Assembly: GCF_019400745.1 (NCBI RefSeq)
Contig: NZ_WJIB01000002.1
Location: 434,001 to 498,000 of the forward strand
Direction of reading: 5' to 3'
Origin: Cohnella sp. CFH 77786
GTDB taxonomy: Bacteria > Bacillota > Bacilli > Paenibacillales > Paenibacillaceae
Length of the DNA stretch: 64,000 bases
Positions 35,756-45,164 of this stretch are shown one piece after another. The notes below the pieces were generated by a model. That model worked only from the letters and a program-made list of their open reading frames with translations, ran no database searches and was not told the DNA's origin. The stretch's first letter is position 1, and each line of letters starts with the position of its first letter. Position numbers and translations under genes: made by a program.

Positions 35756-36601
35756 TTGTCCAGCAGCAAACCCAGATTGAACCGCATGTTCAGCGAGCAA
35801 GGCAAATGCTTCGACGTGGCGATCGACCACGGCTTTTTCAACGAGTATTCCTTCCTCTCCGGCATCGAAGACATGGGAAACGCGATCGCGGCGATCGTGG
35901 ATGCGAACCCCGATTGCATTCAGCTCAGCGTCGGGCAGGCGCCGCTTCTGCAAGCCATTCCCGGAAAGCGCAAGCCCGGCCTCGTGCTGCGCTCGGACGC
36001 GGCTAACGTGTACGGCACGGAGACGCCCCGGTATCTGTTCAGCGAACTCATCGACCACGCGGTCGAACATGCCGTCCGGTTGGACGCGGTCGCCATGTGC
36101 ATCAATCTGCTCCTGCTTCCCAATCAGCCCGAACTCCATCACCAGTGCGTCCGCAACATTTCCCAGCTCAAACGCAAGTGCGAAGAATACGGGATGCCGC
36201 TCATGGTCGAGCCGCTGGTCATGCTGCCGAACGAAGAGAAGGGCGGCTACATGGTCGACGGCGACATCCGCAAAATCATGGCGCTCGTCCGCCAAGGCGT
36301 CGAGCTGGGCGCCGACGTCATCAAAGCGGATCCTTGCGACGATGTATCCGAATATCACCGTGTGATTGAAATCGCTTCCGGGGTGCCTGTGCTCGTCCGC
36401 GGAGGCGGACGGGCTAGCGACGAGGAAATCGTCCGCCGCACAGCGGAACTGATGAACCAAGGCGCGTCGGGCATCGTCTACGGACGCAACGTGGTTCAGC
36501 ACCCGAACCCGGCGGGCATGACCCGTGCGCTCATGGAAATCGTCCACCACGGCGCTTCGGCGGACCGGGCGCTGGCCCTGCTGCGCGGTCAGGGGGCGTA
36601 A
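35756..36601 (+). CDS. DhnA/LsrF-type class I aldolase
   Basis: This 281-residue TIM-barrel enzyme is of the archaeal-type fructose-bisphosphate or LsrF aldolase group: FDVAIDHGFFNEY at strand 1, CIQLSVGQAPLL, ADVIKADPCDD with the Schiff-base Lys, PVLVRGGGRASDEE for phosphate binding and GIVYGRNVVQHPNP. AAAGGGG abuts ATG 35747, so TTG 35756 is the better start. It lies between the DeoR regulator and a dehydrogenase. It probably cleaves or forms a phosphorylated keto-sugar. Confidence 0.85.
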   Translation: MSSSKPRLNRMFSEQGKCFDVAIDHGFFNEYSFLSGIEDMGNAIAAIVDANPDCIQLSVGQAPLLQAIPGKRKPGLVLRSDAANVYGTETPRYLFSELIDHAVEHAVRLDAVAMCINLLLLPNQPELHHQCVRNISQLKRKCEEYGMPLMVEPLVMLPNEEKGGYMVDGDIRKIMALVRQGVELGADVIKADPCDDVSEYHRVIEIASGVPVLVRGGGRASDEEIVRRTAELMNQGASGIVYGRNVVQHPNPAGMTRALMEIVHHGASADRALALLRGQGA

Positions 36602-36603
36602 CC

Positions 36604-37758
36604 ATGGCGAGGACGACGATCCGATTCGGCGTCATCGGCTGCGGACTCATGGGCAAGGAGTTCGCGAGCGCCGCGGCCCGCTGGCTGCATCTGGCGGACG
36701 TGAACTTCGAGCCGAAAATCGTTGCCGCATGCGACGCGAACCTTGACGCGGCGGAGTGGTTCCGTCAGCGGATCCCCGGCGTGCGCGTCTATGCCGATTA
36801 CCGCGAGTTGCTCGCCGATGCCGAGATCGACGCGGTCTATTGCGCGGTTCCTCACCACCTTCATGCGCGGATTTACGCGGATATCGTCAGAGCCGGCAAA
36901 CACCTGCTCGGCGAGAAGCCGTTCGGCATCGACGGGGAGGCGAACGAGCAGATCGCAAAGGCACTGCGGGAACGGCCGGATGTGCTCGTCCGCTGCTCGT
37001 CGGAGTTTCCGTTCTTCCCGGGGGCCCGGCAAATCGTCGAATGGGTGAACGAAGGCCGTTTCGGCACCATCATCGAAGTGGAAGCCGGCTTCTGGCATTC
37101 GAGCGATCTGGATCCGAACAAACCGATCAACTGGAAACGGAGAAACGCGACCAACGGCGAATACGGCTGCATGGGCGATCTCGGCATGCATGTCCTGCAC
37201 CTGCCCCTTCGGTTCGGCTGGAAGCCCCGAAGCGTGCGGGCGCTCCTCGGCAAAATCGTTCGGGAGCGGCCGGACGGCCAAGGCGGCACCGCTCCGTGCG
37301 AAACGTGGGACAACGCGATTTTGGCTTGCGACGTGAATGCCGGTGCACAGCGTTTTCCGATGGTGCTGTCGATGAAACGCATCGCGCCCGGGCACGCCAA
37401 CACGTGGTTCATCCGGATTCAAGGCACGAAGCTGTCGGCGGAGTTCTCGACCAAAAACCCGAAGCAGGTGTCATGGCTCCCCTATGAACCGGGCGGCTCC
37501 CAAGCTTGGCATGTCATGGACGCGCCCCACCGTTCGGCCTACGAGACGATAACGGGCGGCATATTCGAATTCGGCTTCTCCGATTCCATTCTCCAGATGT
37601 GGGCGGCGTTCTGCGACGAACTGACGAACCGGGATTCCATGCGCCAGCCATTCCGCTGCGCTACGCCGGAGGAAGCCGCCGGCAGCCACCGCGTGTTTAC
37701 GGCCGCGCTCCAATCCGGGCTGACAGGGGATACGGTGCGCATCGATTGGGGGGACTAA
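36604..37758 (+). CDS. Gfo/Idh/MocA-family oxidoreductase of the DeoR-led operon
   Basis: The 384-residue NAD(P)-dependent enzyme has the N-terminal Rossmann motif FGVIGCGLMGKEFA and the GEKPFGIDGEANEQI block with the catalytic Lys; YGCMGDLGMHVLHL matches the substrate loop. It starts 2 bp after the aldolase stop and is 2 bp from the kinase start. It likely oxidises the sugar, polyol or sugar acid before phosphorylation and aldol cleavage. Confidence 0.9.
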   Translation: MARTTIRFGVIGCGLMGKEFASAAARWLHLADVNFEPKIVAACDANLDAAEWFRQRIPGVRVYADYRELLADAEIDAVYCAVPHHLHARIYADIVRAGKHLLGEKPFGIDGEANEQIAKALRERPDVLVRCSSEFPFFPGARQIVEWVNEGRFGTIIEVEAGFWHSSDLDPNKPINWKRRNATNGEYGCMGDLGMHVLHLPLRFGWKPRSVRALLGKIVRERPDGQGGTAPCETWDNAILACDVNAGAQRFPMVLSMKRIAPGHANTWFIRIQGTKLSAEFSTKNPKQVSWLPYEPGGSQAWHVMDAPHRSAYETITGGIFEFGFSDSILQMWAAFCDELTNRDSMRQPFRCATPEEAAGSHRVFTAALQSGLTGDTVRIDWGD

Positions 37759-37760
37759 AG

Positions 37761-38972
37761 GTGGCGGCCGATTCAATCGAGGTCGTGGTGGCCGGACATC
37801 TCTGTCTGGACGTCATTCCGAGGATCGACGCGAAGGATGGAGGGATGCGCGCCATGTTCGTGCCCGGCAAGCTGGTGGAAATCGGCCCGGCCACGATCGC
37901 GACCGGAGGCGCCGTATCGAACACCGGCTTGGCGCTGCACCGGCTCGGCGTCCGCGCGGGCCTCATGGGCAAAATCGGCGGTGACGGATTCGGCAGGGCC
38001 GTTCTCGAGCGGCTGCGGACCTATGGAGATATGCTGGCTGAAGGCATGATCGTCGCGGAAGGCGAGCACACGTCGTATTCGATCGTGATCAGCCCGCCCG
38101 GGACCGACCGCGTATTCCTCCATTGTACGGGGGCTAACGATACGTTCGCGGCGGACGACCTGGATCTGGAGGCGATCGGTCGCGCCAAGCTGTTCCATTT
38201 CGGCTACCCGCCGCTCATGCGCCGGATGTATGAGGGGACGGGCGAACAGCTGGCGAAGCTGTTGTCGCGTGCCAAGGAGCGCGGCGTGACGGTGTCGCTG
38301 GATATGGCGCGGCCGGACCCGGCGTCGGACGCCGGAAGGGCGGATTGGCGGGAGATCTTGCGGCGTGCGTTGCCCCATGTTGACCTGTTCCTGCCCAGCT
38401 TCGACGAAATCCTGTATATGCTCCGAAGGGAGCAATACGAGGAGATGGTTCGGAAGCAAGGCGACTCCGGACTGCTGCCCCATGCGGACGGAACGCTGCT
38501 TCGTTCGATCGCCGACGAGCTGATCGCCATGGGTGCGGCTGTCGTCGTCCTGAAGCTTGGCGAGCACGGGTTATATTTGCGCACGGCCGCCGATCCGGAG
38601 CGGCTGGACAGGATGGGCGCCGGCAAACCCCGTGATCTCGGAGTGTGGCGTTGCCGCGAGCTGCTCGCCCCATGTTATGCAGCGCAGGTCGTCGGCACGA
38701 CCGGAGCCGGGGATTGCACGATTGCCGGTTTCCTGGCCGGCCTGCTGCGAACGGACGGAACGCCGGAGCAAGTGCTGGATGCAGCGGTGGCGGTCGGGGC
38801 TTATAACGTCGAGCAGGCGGACGCGGTAAGCGGCGTGCCGGCTTGGGAGCAGATGCGCCGGCGGATGGAGTCCGGCTGGGCCCGGAGGGAGAACCGGCTC
38901 CCGCTTCCGGGATGGATCCCCGGATCGGGCGGCCTGTGGATCGGTCCGTATGACCGGACCCGGATCGGTTAA
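37761..38972 (+). CDS. PfkB-family carbohydrate kinase
   Basis: This 403-residue kinase has VVAGHLCLDVIPRI at the N-terminus, ATGGAVSNTGLALHRLG for substrate binding, and the anion-hole signature VGTTGAGDCTIAGFLAG with the catalytic Asp. GGGGGG lies seven bases before GTG 37761. It is longer than ordinary PfkB proteins (~310): extra residues flank the nucleotide lid (320-345) and form a Pro/Gly-rich tail. It completes a DeoR, aldolase, dehydrogenase, kinase set for an unknown sugar. No transporter is attached. The 197 bp after it contain no clear gene. Confidence 0.9.
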   Translation: MAADSIEVVVAGHLCLDVIPRIDAKDGGMRAMFVPGKLVEIGPATIATGGAVSNTGLALHRLGVRAGLMGKIGGDGFGRAVLERLRTYGDMLAEGMIVAEGEHTSYSIVISPPGTDRVFLHCTGANDTFAADDLDLEAIGRAKLFHFGYPPLMRRMYEGTGEQLAKLLSRAKERGVTVSLDMARPDPASDAGRADWREILRRALPHVDLFLPSFDEILYMLRREQYEEMVRKQGDSGLLPHADGTLLRSIADELIAMGAAVVVLKLGEHGLYLRTAADPERLDRMGAGKPRDLGVWRCRELLAPCYAAQVVGTTGAGDCTIAGFLAGLLRTDGTPEQVLDAAVAVGAYNVEQADAVSGVPAWEQMRRRMESGWARRENRLPLPGWIPGSGGLWIGPYDRTRIG

Positions 38973-39169
38973 GGATGAGCGATCCGCGACGAGTTCGGCG
39001 TGTATACCGATCCGCGGACTTGGCGAATGCCCGTCGTCGAAGACGATCGGTACGAATTGCGATTCGCGCGTTTTGGGATACCTCGCATGCCGTCAGCTCT
39101 TCCTTCTATCTACAATCGACTTAAATCGGTTAGAATAGAGAAAAGCCAGGCTGCATGGAGGTTGGAGCG

Positions 39170-40186
39170 ATGGAACGGAACAACGCGGTCCTGGACCGGT
39201 ACGGACGCCCGCTGAAGGATTTGAGAATATCGGTGACGGACCGTTGCAATTTTAGATGCACTTATTGCATGCCCGCGGAGGTTTTCGGCCCCGACTACCC
39301 GTTCATGGGCAAGGAAAGCATCCTGTCTTTCGAGGAAATCACCCGGTTGGTCCGGATATTCGCGGAATTGGGCACGGATAAAATCCGGATTACCGGAGGC
39401 GAACCGTTGCTAAGAAGGGGGCTGCCGCTTCTGATCTCCCAAATCCGCCGGATCGACGGAGTCGAGGACATCGCCCTGACCACCAATGGTTCCTTGCTGG
39501 GGAAGCTGGCGACGGACCTTAAGTCCGCGGGCTTACGCAGGGTGACGGTCAGTCTGGACAGCTTGGACGACGAACGGTTCGGCCGGATGAACGGCGTCGG
39601 ATTCCCAGTATCCGTGGTGCTGGACGGAATCGATAAAGCGCAGGAAGCGGGGCTCGCGGTCAAAGTCAACATGGTCGTCCAACGCGGCGTCAACGACATC
39701 GATATTTTGCCGATGGCTAAGTATTTTAAAGAGCGTAATATCCAGCTGCGTTTCATCGAGTTCATGGACGTGGGCAACACGAACGGATGGAGGCTCGATT
39801 CCGTCGTGCCGAGCCGGGAAATCCTTCGCATTCTGCAGCAGGAGATGGCGCTGTCGCCCGTCGATCCGGAGCGGTACGGCGAAGTGGCGGAACGGTATCG
39901 GTACGCGGACGGCGGCACCGAGGTCGGATTCATTTCGTCGGTCACCCGCGCCTTCTGCACGACGTGCACCCGCTCCCGGCTGTCCGCGGACGGCAAACTG
40001 TACACCTGCTTGTTCTCCGGCGAAGGCACCGACCTCAGGGAACCGTTAAGAAGCGGGAAGACCGACGAGGAAATCGGCGGTCTGATCCGGTCGGTGTGGG
40101 GGGCGCGGGAAGACCGCTACTCGGAAATCAGGGGTGAGCACACGAAGCGCGTCAAGAAAGTGGAAATGTCGCACATCGGCGGATAA
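39170..40186 (+). CDS. moaA: GTP 3',8-cyclase MoaA
   Basis: The radical AdoMet enzyme of molybdenum cofactor synthesis turns GTP into 3',8-cyclo-GTP. The first cluster is bound by CNFRCTYC near residue 24, the GGEPLLRRG loop binds AdoMet, and the second cluster Cys are in [19 protein letters not shown]. At 338 residues it is the normal length. Start ATG 39170 has GGAGG eight bases upstream; the ATG at 39155 is inside that site. The C-terminal Gly-Gly is present (SHIGG). No other moa or moe gene is near. Confidence 0.95.
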   Translation: MERNNAVLDRYGRPLKDLRISVTDRCNFRCTYCMPAEVFGPDYPFMGKESILSFEEITRLVRIFAELGTDKIRITGGEPLLRRGLPLLISQIRRIDGVEDIALTTNGSLLGKLATDLKSAGLRRVTVSLDSLDDERFGRMNGVGFPVSVVLDGIDKAQEAGLAVKVNMVVQRGVNDIDILPMAKYFKERNIQLRFIEFMDVGNTNGWRLDSVVPSREILRILQQEMALSPVDPERYGEVAERYRYADGGTEVGFISSVTRAFCTTCTRSRLSADGKLYTCLFSGEGTDLREPLRSGKTDEEIGGLIRSVWGAREDRYSEIRGEHTKRVKKVEMSHIGG

Positions 40187-40194
40187 CCGGGCTT

Positions 40195-41535
40195 CTACCG
40201 GACGGGAAACCGTTTGATTTCGGAGAAAACCGCGCGGATCCCATCTTCGACCTGCTCTTCTTCCACCTGGGTAATGCTCAATTTCAGGATCGACCTCTTC
40301 TCGAACCCGGCGATGAAGCTGGGTTCGATTTCTTTCAGGATGATCCCCTTTTTGTTTAACCGGTTTAGCAAGGCAGGGACGGGCAAGCGCCGGGGCAGCT
40401 CGAGATGCGTATGAACGCCGGAAAACAGCCGCGCATGACGGACGTCCGGAATATCGTTGCAGTCGTCCAGCGCCCGAATCAGCCGGAGCATCCGGCTTCG
40501 GTAAGCGGAGACGATTTTTTGTTTCCGCCGTTCGAACATGCCGTTCTGAATATAGATTTCCAACGCTGCCTGCGACAGCATCGAGCTGTCGATGTCGGAT
40601 AATTGCTTGTATCGGGAGAACGTCTCCCGAAGCTCGGGAGGGAGGACCACCGCCCCGACGCGCAAGCCGGGAAACAGGATTTTCGAGAAGCTTTTCAAAT
40701 AGACGACATGGGTCGGAGCGTAGGCATGGATCGGATCGGATTTCGTGTCCGTCTCCAGGTCCGCCAAATAATCGTCCTCCGCGATGTAGACACCGTACCG
40801 TTTGGCCAACTCGGCAATCGCCTTTTTGGTGCTTTCGGAATAGGAGGTGCCGAGCGGATTGTGGAAACGGGGGGTCGTATAAAATAATTTGATGTCCGCC
40901 GTACGGAAAAGGTGCTCCAATCGATCCAGGTCGATGCCGTCTTCGGTTCGGGCAATGCCCACGGCCGGAATGCCGTGGCAAGCCAGCAACTGGATGAACA
41001 AGTGGTAGCTCGGCTGCTCCAGCAACACCGCCCGCCGGCCGTTGGGGGACGGCATCGCGGCCAGAATGGAGAGCGCCTGCTGCACGCCCGACGTGACCGC
41101 AAGCTGCTCGGGCCGCGCGAACACCTGATAGCCGGCCAGGTGCCGAACGAGCACGTTCAACAGAGAAGGAAGGCCTTGCGGGGTGCCGTAGGCGAACAGA
41201 TGGCTTCTGTACATATCGATCGCTTTGTTCAGGCAATGCTGGAAATCGAGATAAGGGAACAGTCCGGGATCGGGCGACGGGGCGGAAAAGTCCAGGAAGG
41301 CGCGAACCGGTGGCCGCTCCGTCTCGGGCTTTTTCACGACGGCATAATAGCCGCTCTGCGGGATCGCGTACACCAGATGCCTTTTCTCCAGCTCCGCATA
41401 CGCGCGGATGACCGTGCTTTTGCTGCACGAATGCCGCTCCTTCATTTCCCGGATGGACGGGAGTCTCTGCCCTCCGCGAATCTCTCCGTTTTCCAGCCGC
41501 CGTTCGATTTCGTAAATGATTTCGGCGTATTTCAT
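40195..41535 (-). CDS. MocR-family regulator (GntR HTH plus aminotransferase domain)
   Basis: The 446-residue fusion has a GntR winged HTH at 1-70 (LPSIREMKERHSCSKSTVIR) and a fold-type I aminotransferase domain from ~100 with AEDDYLADLE and the PLP Lys in YLKSFSKILFPGLRVG. Such proteins sense PLP or amino compounds. It is divergent from an EamA exporter gene, with a perfect palindrome 27 bp ahead of its start, so it probably controls that exporter and itself. Confidence 0.9.
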   Translation of the reverse strand: MKYAEIIYEIERRLENGEIRGGQRLPSIREMKERHSCSKSTVIRAYAELEKRHLVYAIPQSGYYAVVKKPETERPPVRAFLDFSAPSPDPGLFPYLDFQHCLNKAIDMYRSHLFAYGTPQGLPSLLNVLVRHLAGYQVFARPEQLAVTSGVQQALSILAAMPSPNGRRAVLLEQPSYHLFIQLLACHGIPAVGIARTEDGIDLDRLEHLFRTADIKLFYTTPRFHNPLGTSYSESTKKAIAELAKRYGVYIAEDDYLADLETDTKSDPIHAYAPTHVVYLKSFSKILFPGLRVGAVVLPPELRETFSRYKQLSDIDSSMLSQAALEIYIQNGMFERRKQKIVSAYRSRMLRLIRALDDCNDIPDVRHARLFSGVHTHLELPRRLPVPALLNRLNKKGIILKEIEPSFIAGFEKRSILKLSITQVEEEQVEDGIRAVFSEIKRFPVR

Positions 41536-41561
41536 TTCGCCTCACGAACTCCTCTCGCCTG

Positions 41562-41577
41562 ACTGTACCGGTACAGT
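41562..41577. promoter_or_regulatory. Palindromic operator between the mocR-type and eamA genes
   Basis: ACTGTACCGGTACAGT is a perfect 16-bp palindrome in the 145-bp divergent space, next to a TTGATGG -35-like box for the exporter gene. Palindromes of this kind are bound by MocR/PdxR proteins. The assignment to the adjacent regulator is inference. Confidence 0.6.
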
Positions 41578-41680
41578 TGATGGATGATTCGATTGTAGAT
41601 CCCTTCCCGGTCCCGTATGCTTGAACTCAGTAAGCCGGCCGGCTTCCATTTTCAGGTCAAGATGAAGGGCAGGTTTTTAC

Positions 41681-42613
41681 GTGCGTATCCCTCGTGCGAC
41701 AATTTGGTTGGCTTTATTATACGCGTTCATCATCGGGTTTTCCTTCTTATTCACGAAACAGGCCTTGGAAATCGCGGATCCGGTCGACATGCTGGCTTTC
41801 CGGTTTTCCCTTTCGTTTCTTGCGATCGGGATCCCCGTATGGGCGGGATGGATCCGATTGGGTTTGCGTGCCGGCCATTGGCGGCGGCTCCTGCCGATCG
41901 GACTCACGTATCCGGCCGCGTTTTTCGGGTTCCAGTCGTTCGGGCTCGCCCATGCTACGTCATCCGAAGGCGGCATTTTCTCGGCTATGACGCCGGTTTT
42001 CACGCTGATCCTAGGCTCCCTTGTGTTGAAAGAGCGGACGTCTTGGATCCAGAAGCTGTCCGTACTCTGTTCGGTCGGAGGAGTGGTCTGCATCGTATCG
42101 ATGGGCGGGGCATCCTTGAACGGAACGAGTGCGTTCGGCATCGCCATGCTGCTGGCGTCGGCCATCACGCTTGCCTTGTACGGCGTGTTTGCCCGCTCCA
42201 TGAGGCACGAATTCAACGCGTTTCAATTGAGTTTCGCGATGATGCTCGTCGGCTGCGTTTGCTTCGACGCGGCCGCGATCGCCAAGCACGTCTGGGAAGG
42301 CACGTTCGGCGGCATGCTGCAGCCGTTCTCCCATCCGGTTTTCGCGGTATCCATTCTGTACATCGGCCTGTTGTCTTCCCTCGTTTCTTCGTTGCTCTCC
42401 AATTTCGTGCTTTCCAAGCTGGAGGCGTTTAAGATGAGCGTATTCGTCAACCTCGGCAATTTGATCGCGGTGCTCGCCGGCATTCTCTTCCTGCATGACA
42501 AGCTGGAGATTTACCATCTCTATGGCGGCTTGCTCATCCTCGTCGGCGTCTTCGGGGTTCAATACAGGCGGCGCGATAAACGAGAAGCGGCGAAAGAGGA
42601 AGTCGCGGCATGA
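41681..42613 (+). CDS. EamA-family (DMT) transporter
   Basis: The 310-residue membrane protein has ten helices in two EamA halves (LALLYAFIIGFSFLFTKQAL; GIAMLLASAITLALYGVFAR). It starts at a GTG with AAGGGCAGG upstream. Its divergent MocR-type neighbour suggests export of an amino acid or a related metabolite. A charged tail (RRRDKREAAKEE) is cytoplasmic. A second EamA gene at 50771 is not closely similar by eye. Confidence 0.88.
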   Translation: MRIPRATIWLALLYAFIIGFSFLFTKQALEIADPVDMLAFRFSLSFLAIGIPVWAGWIRLGLRAGHWRRLLPIGLTYPAAFFGFQSFGLAHATSSEGGIFSAMTPVFTLILGSLVLKERTSWIQKLSVLCSVGGVVCIVSMGGASLNGTSAFGIAMLLASAITLALYGVFARSMRHEFNAFQLSFAMMLVGCVCFDAAAIAKHVWEGTFGGMLQPFSHPVFAVSILYIGLLSSLVSSLLSNFVLSKLEAFKMSVFVNLGNLIAVLAGILFLHDKLEIYHLYGGLLILVGVFGVQYRRRDKREAAKEEVAA

Positions 42614-42721
42614 AATCGATGTTGGGCGCACCAGCGGACCGTAGGCGAGCAGGGAGGTTTACCGGGTTTTACTGTCCGCCGGTTTTTTAGTACACTTTGG
42701 GAAGAAGGGGTGTATGCCGGC

Positions 42722-43134
42722 GTGGACAGGAAAATCTTCACTTTGCAAGAAGCGAACGCGCTGCTGCCGGAGCTGAGAACGGAATTGCGGAAGCTTCAGG
42801 ATTTGGCGGCGCGGTTCGAGGAGCTGTACGGGGAATTGCAGGACAAAAAAACCGCCTGAAGCAAACGGCCGGCATGGCGGCCGAAGGCCGGGATCCTTTC
42901 TTCACGGAAGAGAGTCGTCTCGATTTCATGAAAGTGGAAGTCGATTTGCTCATCGGGAATTTCGAACGCAAGGGCGTATTGCTGAAGCGAATCCGCCCGG
43001 GTCTGGTTGACTTTCCGGCCATCATCGAAGGAAAATCGGTATTGATCTGCTGGCAGGAAGGGGAAGAGAGTATCACCCATTATCACGGATGGAACGACGG
43101 CTTCATCGGCCGCAAACCGATTCCGGACGCTTAA
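42722..43134 (+). pseudogene. DUF2203-family gene with a frameshift in a run of A
   Basis: From GTG 42722 the frame reads DRKIFTLQEANALLPELR and FEELYGELQDKK, then ends at TGA 42857. The next frame carries RLKQTAGMAAEGRDPFF, FMKVEVDLLIGNFERKGVLL and the family's end CWQEGEESITHYHGWND to 43134. Both parts together are a full DUF2203 protein. The switch lies at seven A (42845-42851); eight would restore one frame. It may be a mutation, sequencing error or transcriptional slippage site. Confidence 0.8.
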
Positions 43135-43153
43135 GTGGAGGAGGGGGTCGGCG

Positions 43154-43450
43154 ATGTTTCTTATTTTATTGAAGTACAAAGCGTCGCTTGATGCGGTCGA
43201 ACGCTATCTTCCGGAGCACAAGGCTTTCTTGGAGACGTACTACGGACAAGGCTTGTTTCTTCTTTCCGGTCGCAAAGTGCCGAGAAACGGCGGGGTGATT
43301 CTCGCGGCAGGGTCCGACAGGGAACTCGTCGAAGAAACCGTCAGACAAGATCCTTTTTACAAGCATGAAATTGCGGACTACGAGATCGTGGAGTTCGAGC
43401 CGACTGGATGGGACGAGCGGTTGAATTCCGTGTTCGCGCCCCATTCCTAA
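43154..43450 (+). CDS. YciI-family protein
   Basis: A 98-residue ferredoxin-like fold protein: FLILLKYKASLDAVERYLPE at the start, EHKAFLETYYGQGLFLLSG with the conserved His-Lys region and DPFYKHEIADYEIVEFEP at the end. Function is unknown in this family; YCII-type proteins may be dehydratase- or muconolactone-isomerase-like. GGAGGAGG precedes ATG 43154, 19 bp after the DUF2203 gene. Confidence 0.85.
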   Translation: MFLILLKYKASLDAVERYLPEHKAFLETYYGQGLFLLSGRKVPRNGGVILAAGSDRELVEETVRQDPFYKHEIADYEIVEFEPTGWDERLNSVFAPHS

Positions 43451-43468
43451 CCCTGCAAGGAGGCAGTC

Positions 43469-44140
43469 ATGGAACTTATTCCGCTGAAACTCGAAATGGA
43501 TGCCGGCGGCAATCCTTTTATCGTGCATGCGGCCCTCTTCAGGGACGAGAGCAACCTGATCCTGGTGGATACCGGAATCGCGGGACAGCTGGAGATCATC
43601 CGCCGTGCGGTGGAGAGCGCAGGCATCCCGTTCGGCCGTTTGACGAAAATCATCATCACGCATCAGGACCGGGACCACATCGGAAGTCTTCCCGAGTTGG
43701 TCGAGGCGTTCGGCGGTAAAGTAGAGGTATTGGCGCATGAAGAGGCCGTACCTTATTTGAAGGGAGAAGTTCCGCTGATCAAGAGCGGAATGATCGCCCC
43801 TGCGGTTGATGTAGGCGTGAAGCTGAAGGACGGCGATGTCCTATCGCATGCCGGAGGCATTCGGGTGATCCATACGCCGGGACACACGCCGGACCATATC
43901 AGCCTGTATCATCCCTCCAGCAAAACGCTCGTTTCGGGTGATGCCCTGACAGCGCAGGATGGCGTTCTGATGCCGCCCACCCCCCAATTCACGCCGGATT
44001 GGGAAAGCGCGATGCAATCCGTCTCGAAGCTTCTCGTTTACGACATCGAAACCGTGATCACTTATCACGGAGGGGTCTGCAAGGAGCGGATCCGGGAGCG
44101 GCTGACCGAAATCGCGGCATCGGCAAAGGCGGATAAATGA
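43469..44140 (+). CDS. Metallo-beta-lactamase fold hydrolase
   Basis: This 223-residue protein has the metal site IITHQDRDHIGSL (second His of HxHxDH replaced by Asp, common in this subgroup), VIHTPGHTPDHISLY and LVSGDALTAQDG, plus a late His in VITYHGG. Substrate unknown. AAGGAGG precedes the ATG, 18 bp after the YciI gene, so the three genes from 42722 are probably one unit. Confidence 0.88.
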   Translation: MELIPLKLEMDAGGNPFIVHAALFRDESNLILVDTGIAGQLEIIRRAVESAGIPFGRLTKIIITHQDRDHIGSLPELVEAFGGKVEVLAHEEAVPYLKGEVPLIKSGMIAPAVDVGVKLKDGDVLSHAGGIRVIHTPGHTPDHISLYHPSSKTLVSGDALTAQDGVLMPPTPQFTPDWESAMQSVSKLLVYDIETVITYHGGVCKERIRERLTEIAASAKADK

Positions 44141-44267
44141 TGGAGATCGATGATCCGCCGTTTCACCGCTTAGGGGATTTGTGCCAGACGTGGAAAGTTC
44201 TTAGGCACTGACTCCGGCAGATTTTCGTTTATAATGGGGAAAACCGAGAGAGAGGGTGTTATCCGCG

Positions 44268-44915
44268 ATGAAAGTTACGGAAATCCCGATCGTCGTCACG
44301 TTGGAACCTTCATTGGAAACGGAATACCTCGGACTCCTGAATGAATATTTTGCGGCCGCGGAGCGCAACAGCCGCGTTTCGTCCATCGAAGCGAAGAAAC
44401 GGCTGATGGCGATCAAGGACGTCATGACGGAGCTGTGCAACCGGAACCCGAACAAGCTGGAGCGGCTGAATGAAGTGATCGGGAAGGTCCGCGATAAGCG
44501 GGAGAAGCTCGCGATCATCTCGAAGTCGGCCGCCGCGGCAGCGGAATTGCATGAAAGACTGACTGCGGCTTGGAGCCAGGAGAGCGTGTTATTCCTGTCT
44601 GCGGAGCTGTCCGTCCATCAAGCGAACCAACTGATCGACCAATTCAACAAGCATCCCGATTCGACCGTTCTGATCCTGACCGATGCCGCGAGCACGGGGC
44701 TGGACGTGACGGCCGCGAACCATTTGGTGCATTACGATTATCCGTCCCGGTATTTGGACATGCTTCAGCGTCATAACCGGATGACGAGACAGACGTCGCA
44801 GCATCGGGAAGCGTGGGTCTATTATCTTATGACTTCCGGCAAAATCGACGAATTCGATTACGGGGAATGCATGGCCGAGAGGTCGATCCGGCAACGCGCG
44901 AACCCGACGGCGTAA
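44268..44915 (+). CDS. Stand-alone helicase C-terminal domain protein
   Basis: The 215-residue protein matches only the second RecA-like lobe of SNF2-type helicases: VLILTDAASTGLDVTAA (motif V) and YLDMLQRHNRMTRQTSQ (motif VI, diverged from QRxGRxxR), then AWVYYLMTSGKIDE. The ATP-binding lobe with Walker A and DEAD-like box is absent, and no reading frame upstream supplies it. It starts at ATG 44268 after GAGAGAGGG; a TATAAT lies 38 bp upstream, so it has its own promoter. It cannot be an ATPase alone. Confidence 0.75.
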   Translation: MKVTEIPIVVTLEPSLETEYLGLLNEYFAAAERNSRVSSIEAKKRLMAIKDVMTELCNRNPNKLERLNEVIGKVRDKREKLAIISKSAAAAAELHERLTAAWSQESVLFLSAELSVHQANQLIDQFNKHPDSTVLILTDAASTGLDVTAANHLVHYDYPSRYLDMLQRHNRMTRQTSQHREAWVYYLMTSGKIDEFDYGECMAERSIRQRANPTA

Positions 44916-44981
44916 CGGATCGATATTCTACTCCCAAATCTGATAGGAATCGACCATGGATCGTTTGATATATTGCATCCC

Positions 44982-45007
44982 AAGACCCCGGTTACGGGGT
45001 CTTTTTT
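44982..45007 (+). terminator. Rho-independent terminator
   Basis: A 9-bp stem, AAGACCCCG with CGGGGTCTT, loop GTTA, is followed by TTTT. It closes the helicase-domain gene. Confidence 0.85.
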
Positions 45008-45047
45008 GCGCTATAATCAAATGTGGAAGATATTACGAAAAAAAATG

Positions 45048-45076
45048 TTGACGTCCGTTGTCGGACATGCTATTAT
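45048..45076 (+). promoter_or_regulatory. Promoter of the HTH/peptide/GGDEF locus with internal dyad
   Basis: TTGACG (45048-45053), a 17-bp spacer and TATTAT (45071-45076) form a good sigma-A promoter. The spacer contains GTCCG-TTGT-CGGAC, a possible operator. The leader to the first gene is about 85 bases. Confidence 0.65.
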
Positions 45077-45164
45077 TTAGTCAAACAGGAAGCGATTTCA
45101 TAGGAAGATTTTCGCAAAGACCCAGAGATGCCGCCTCTATCTGTGCAGTAAGGAGGAGTGCATT

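Noticed and set aside
38973..39169. Possible coding fragment or molybdenum-cofactor riboswitch before moaA
   Set aside because: Frames here give no recognisable family and I could not draw the conserved riboswitch stems; nothing to support either.
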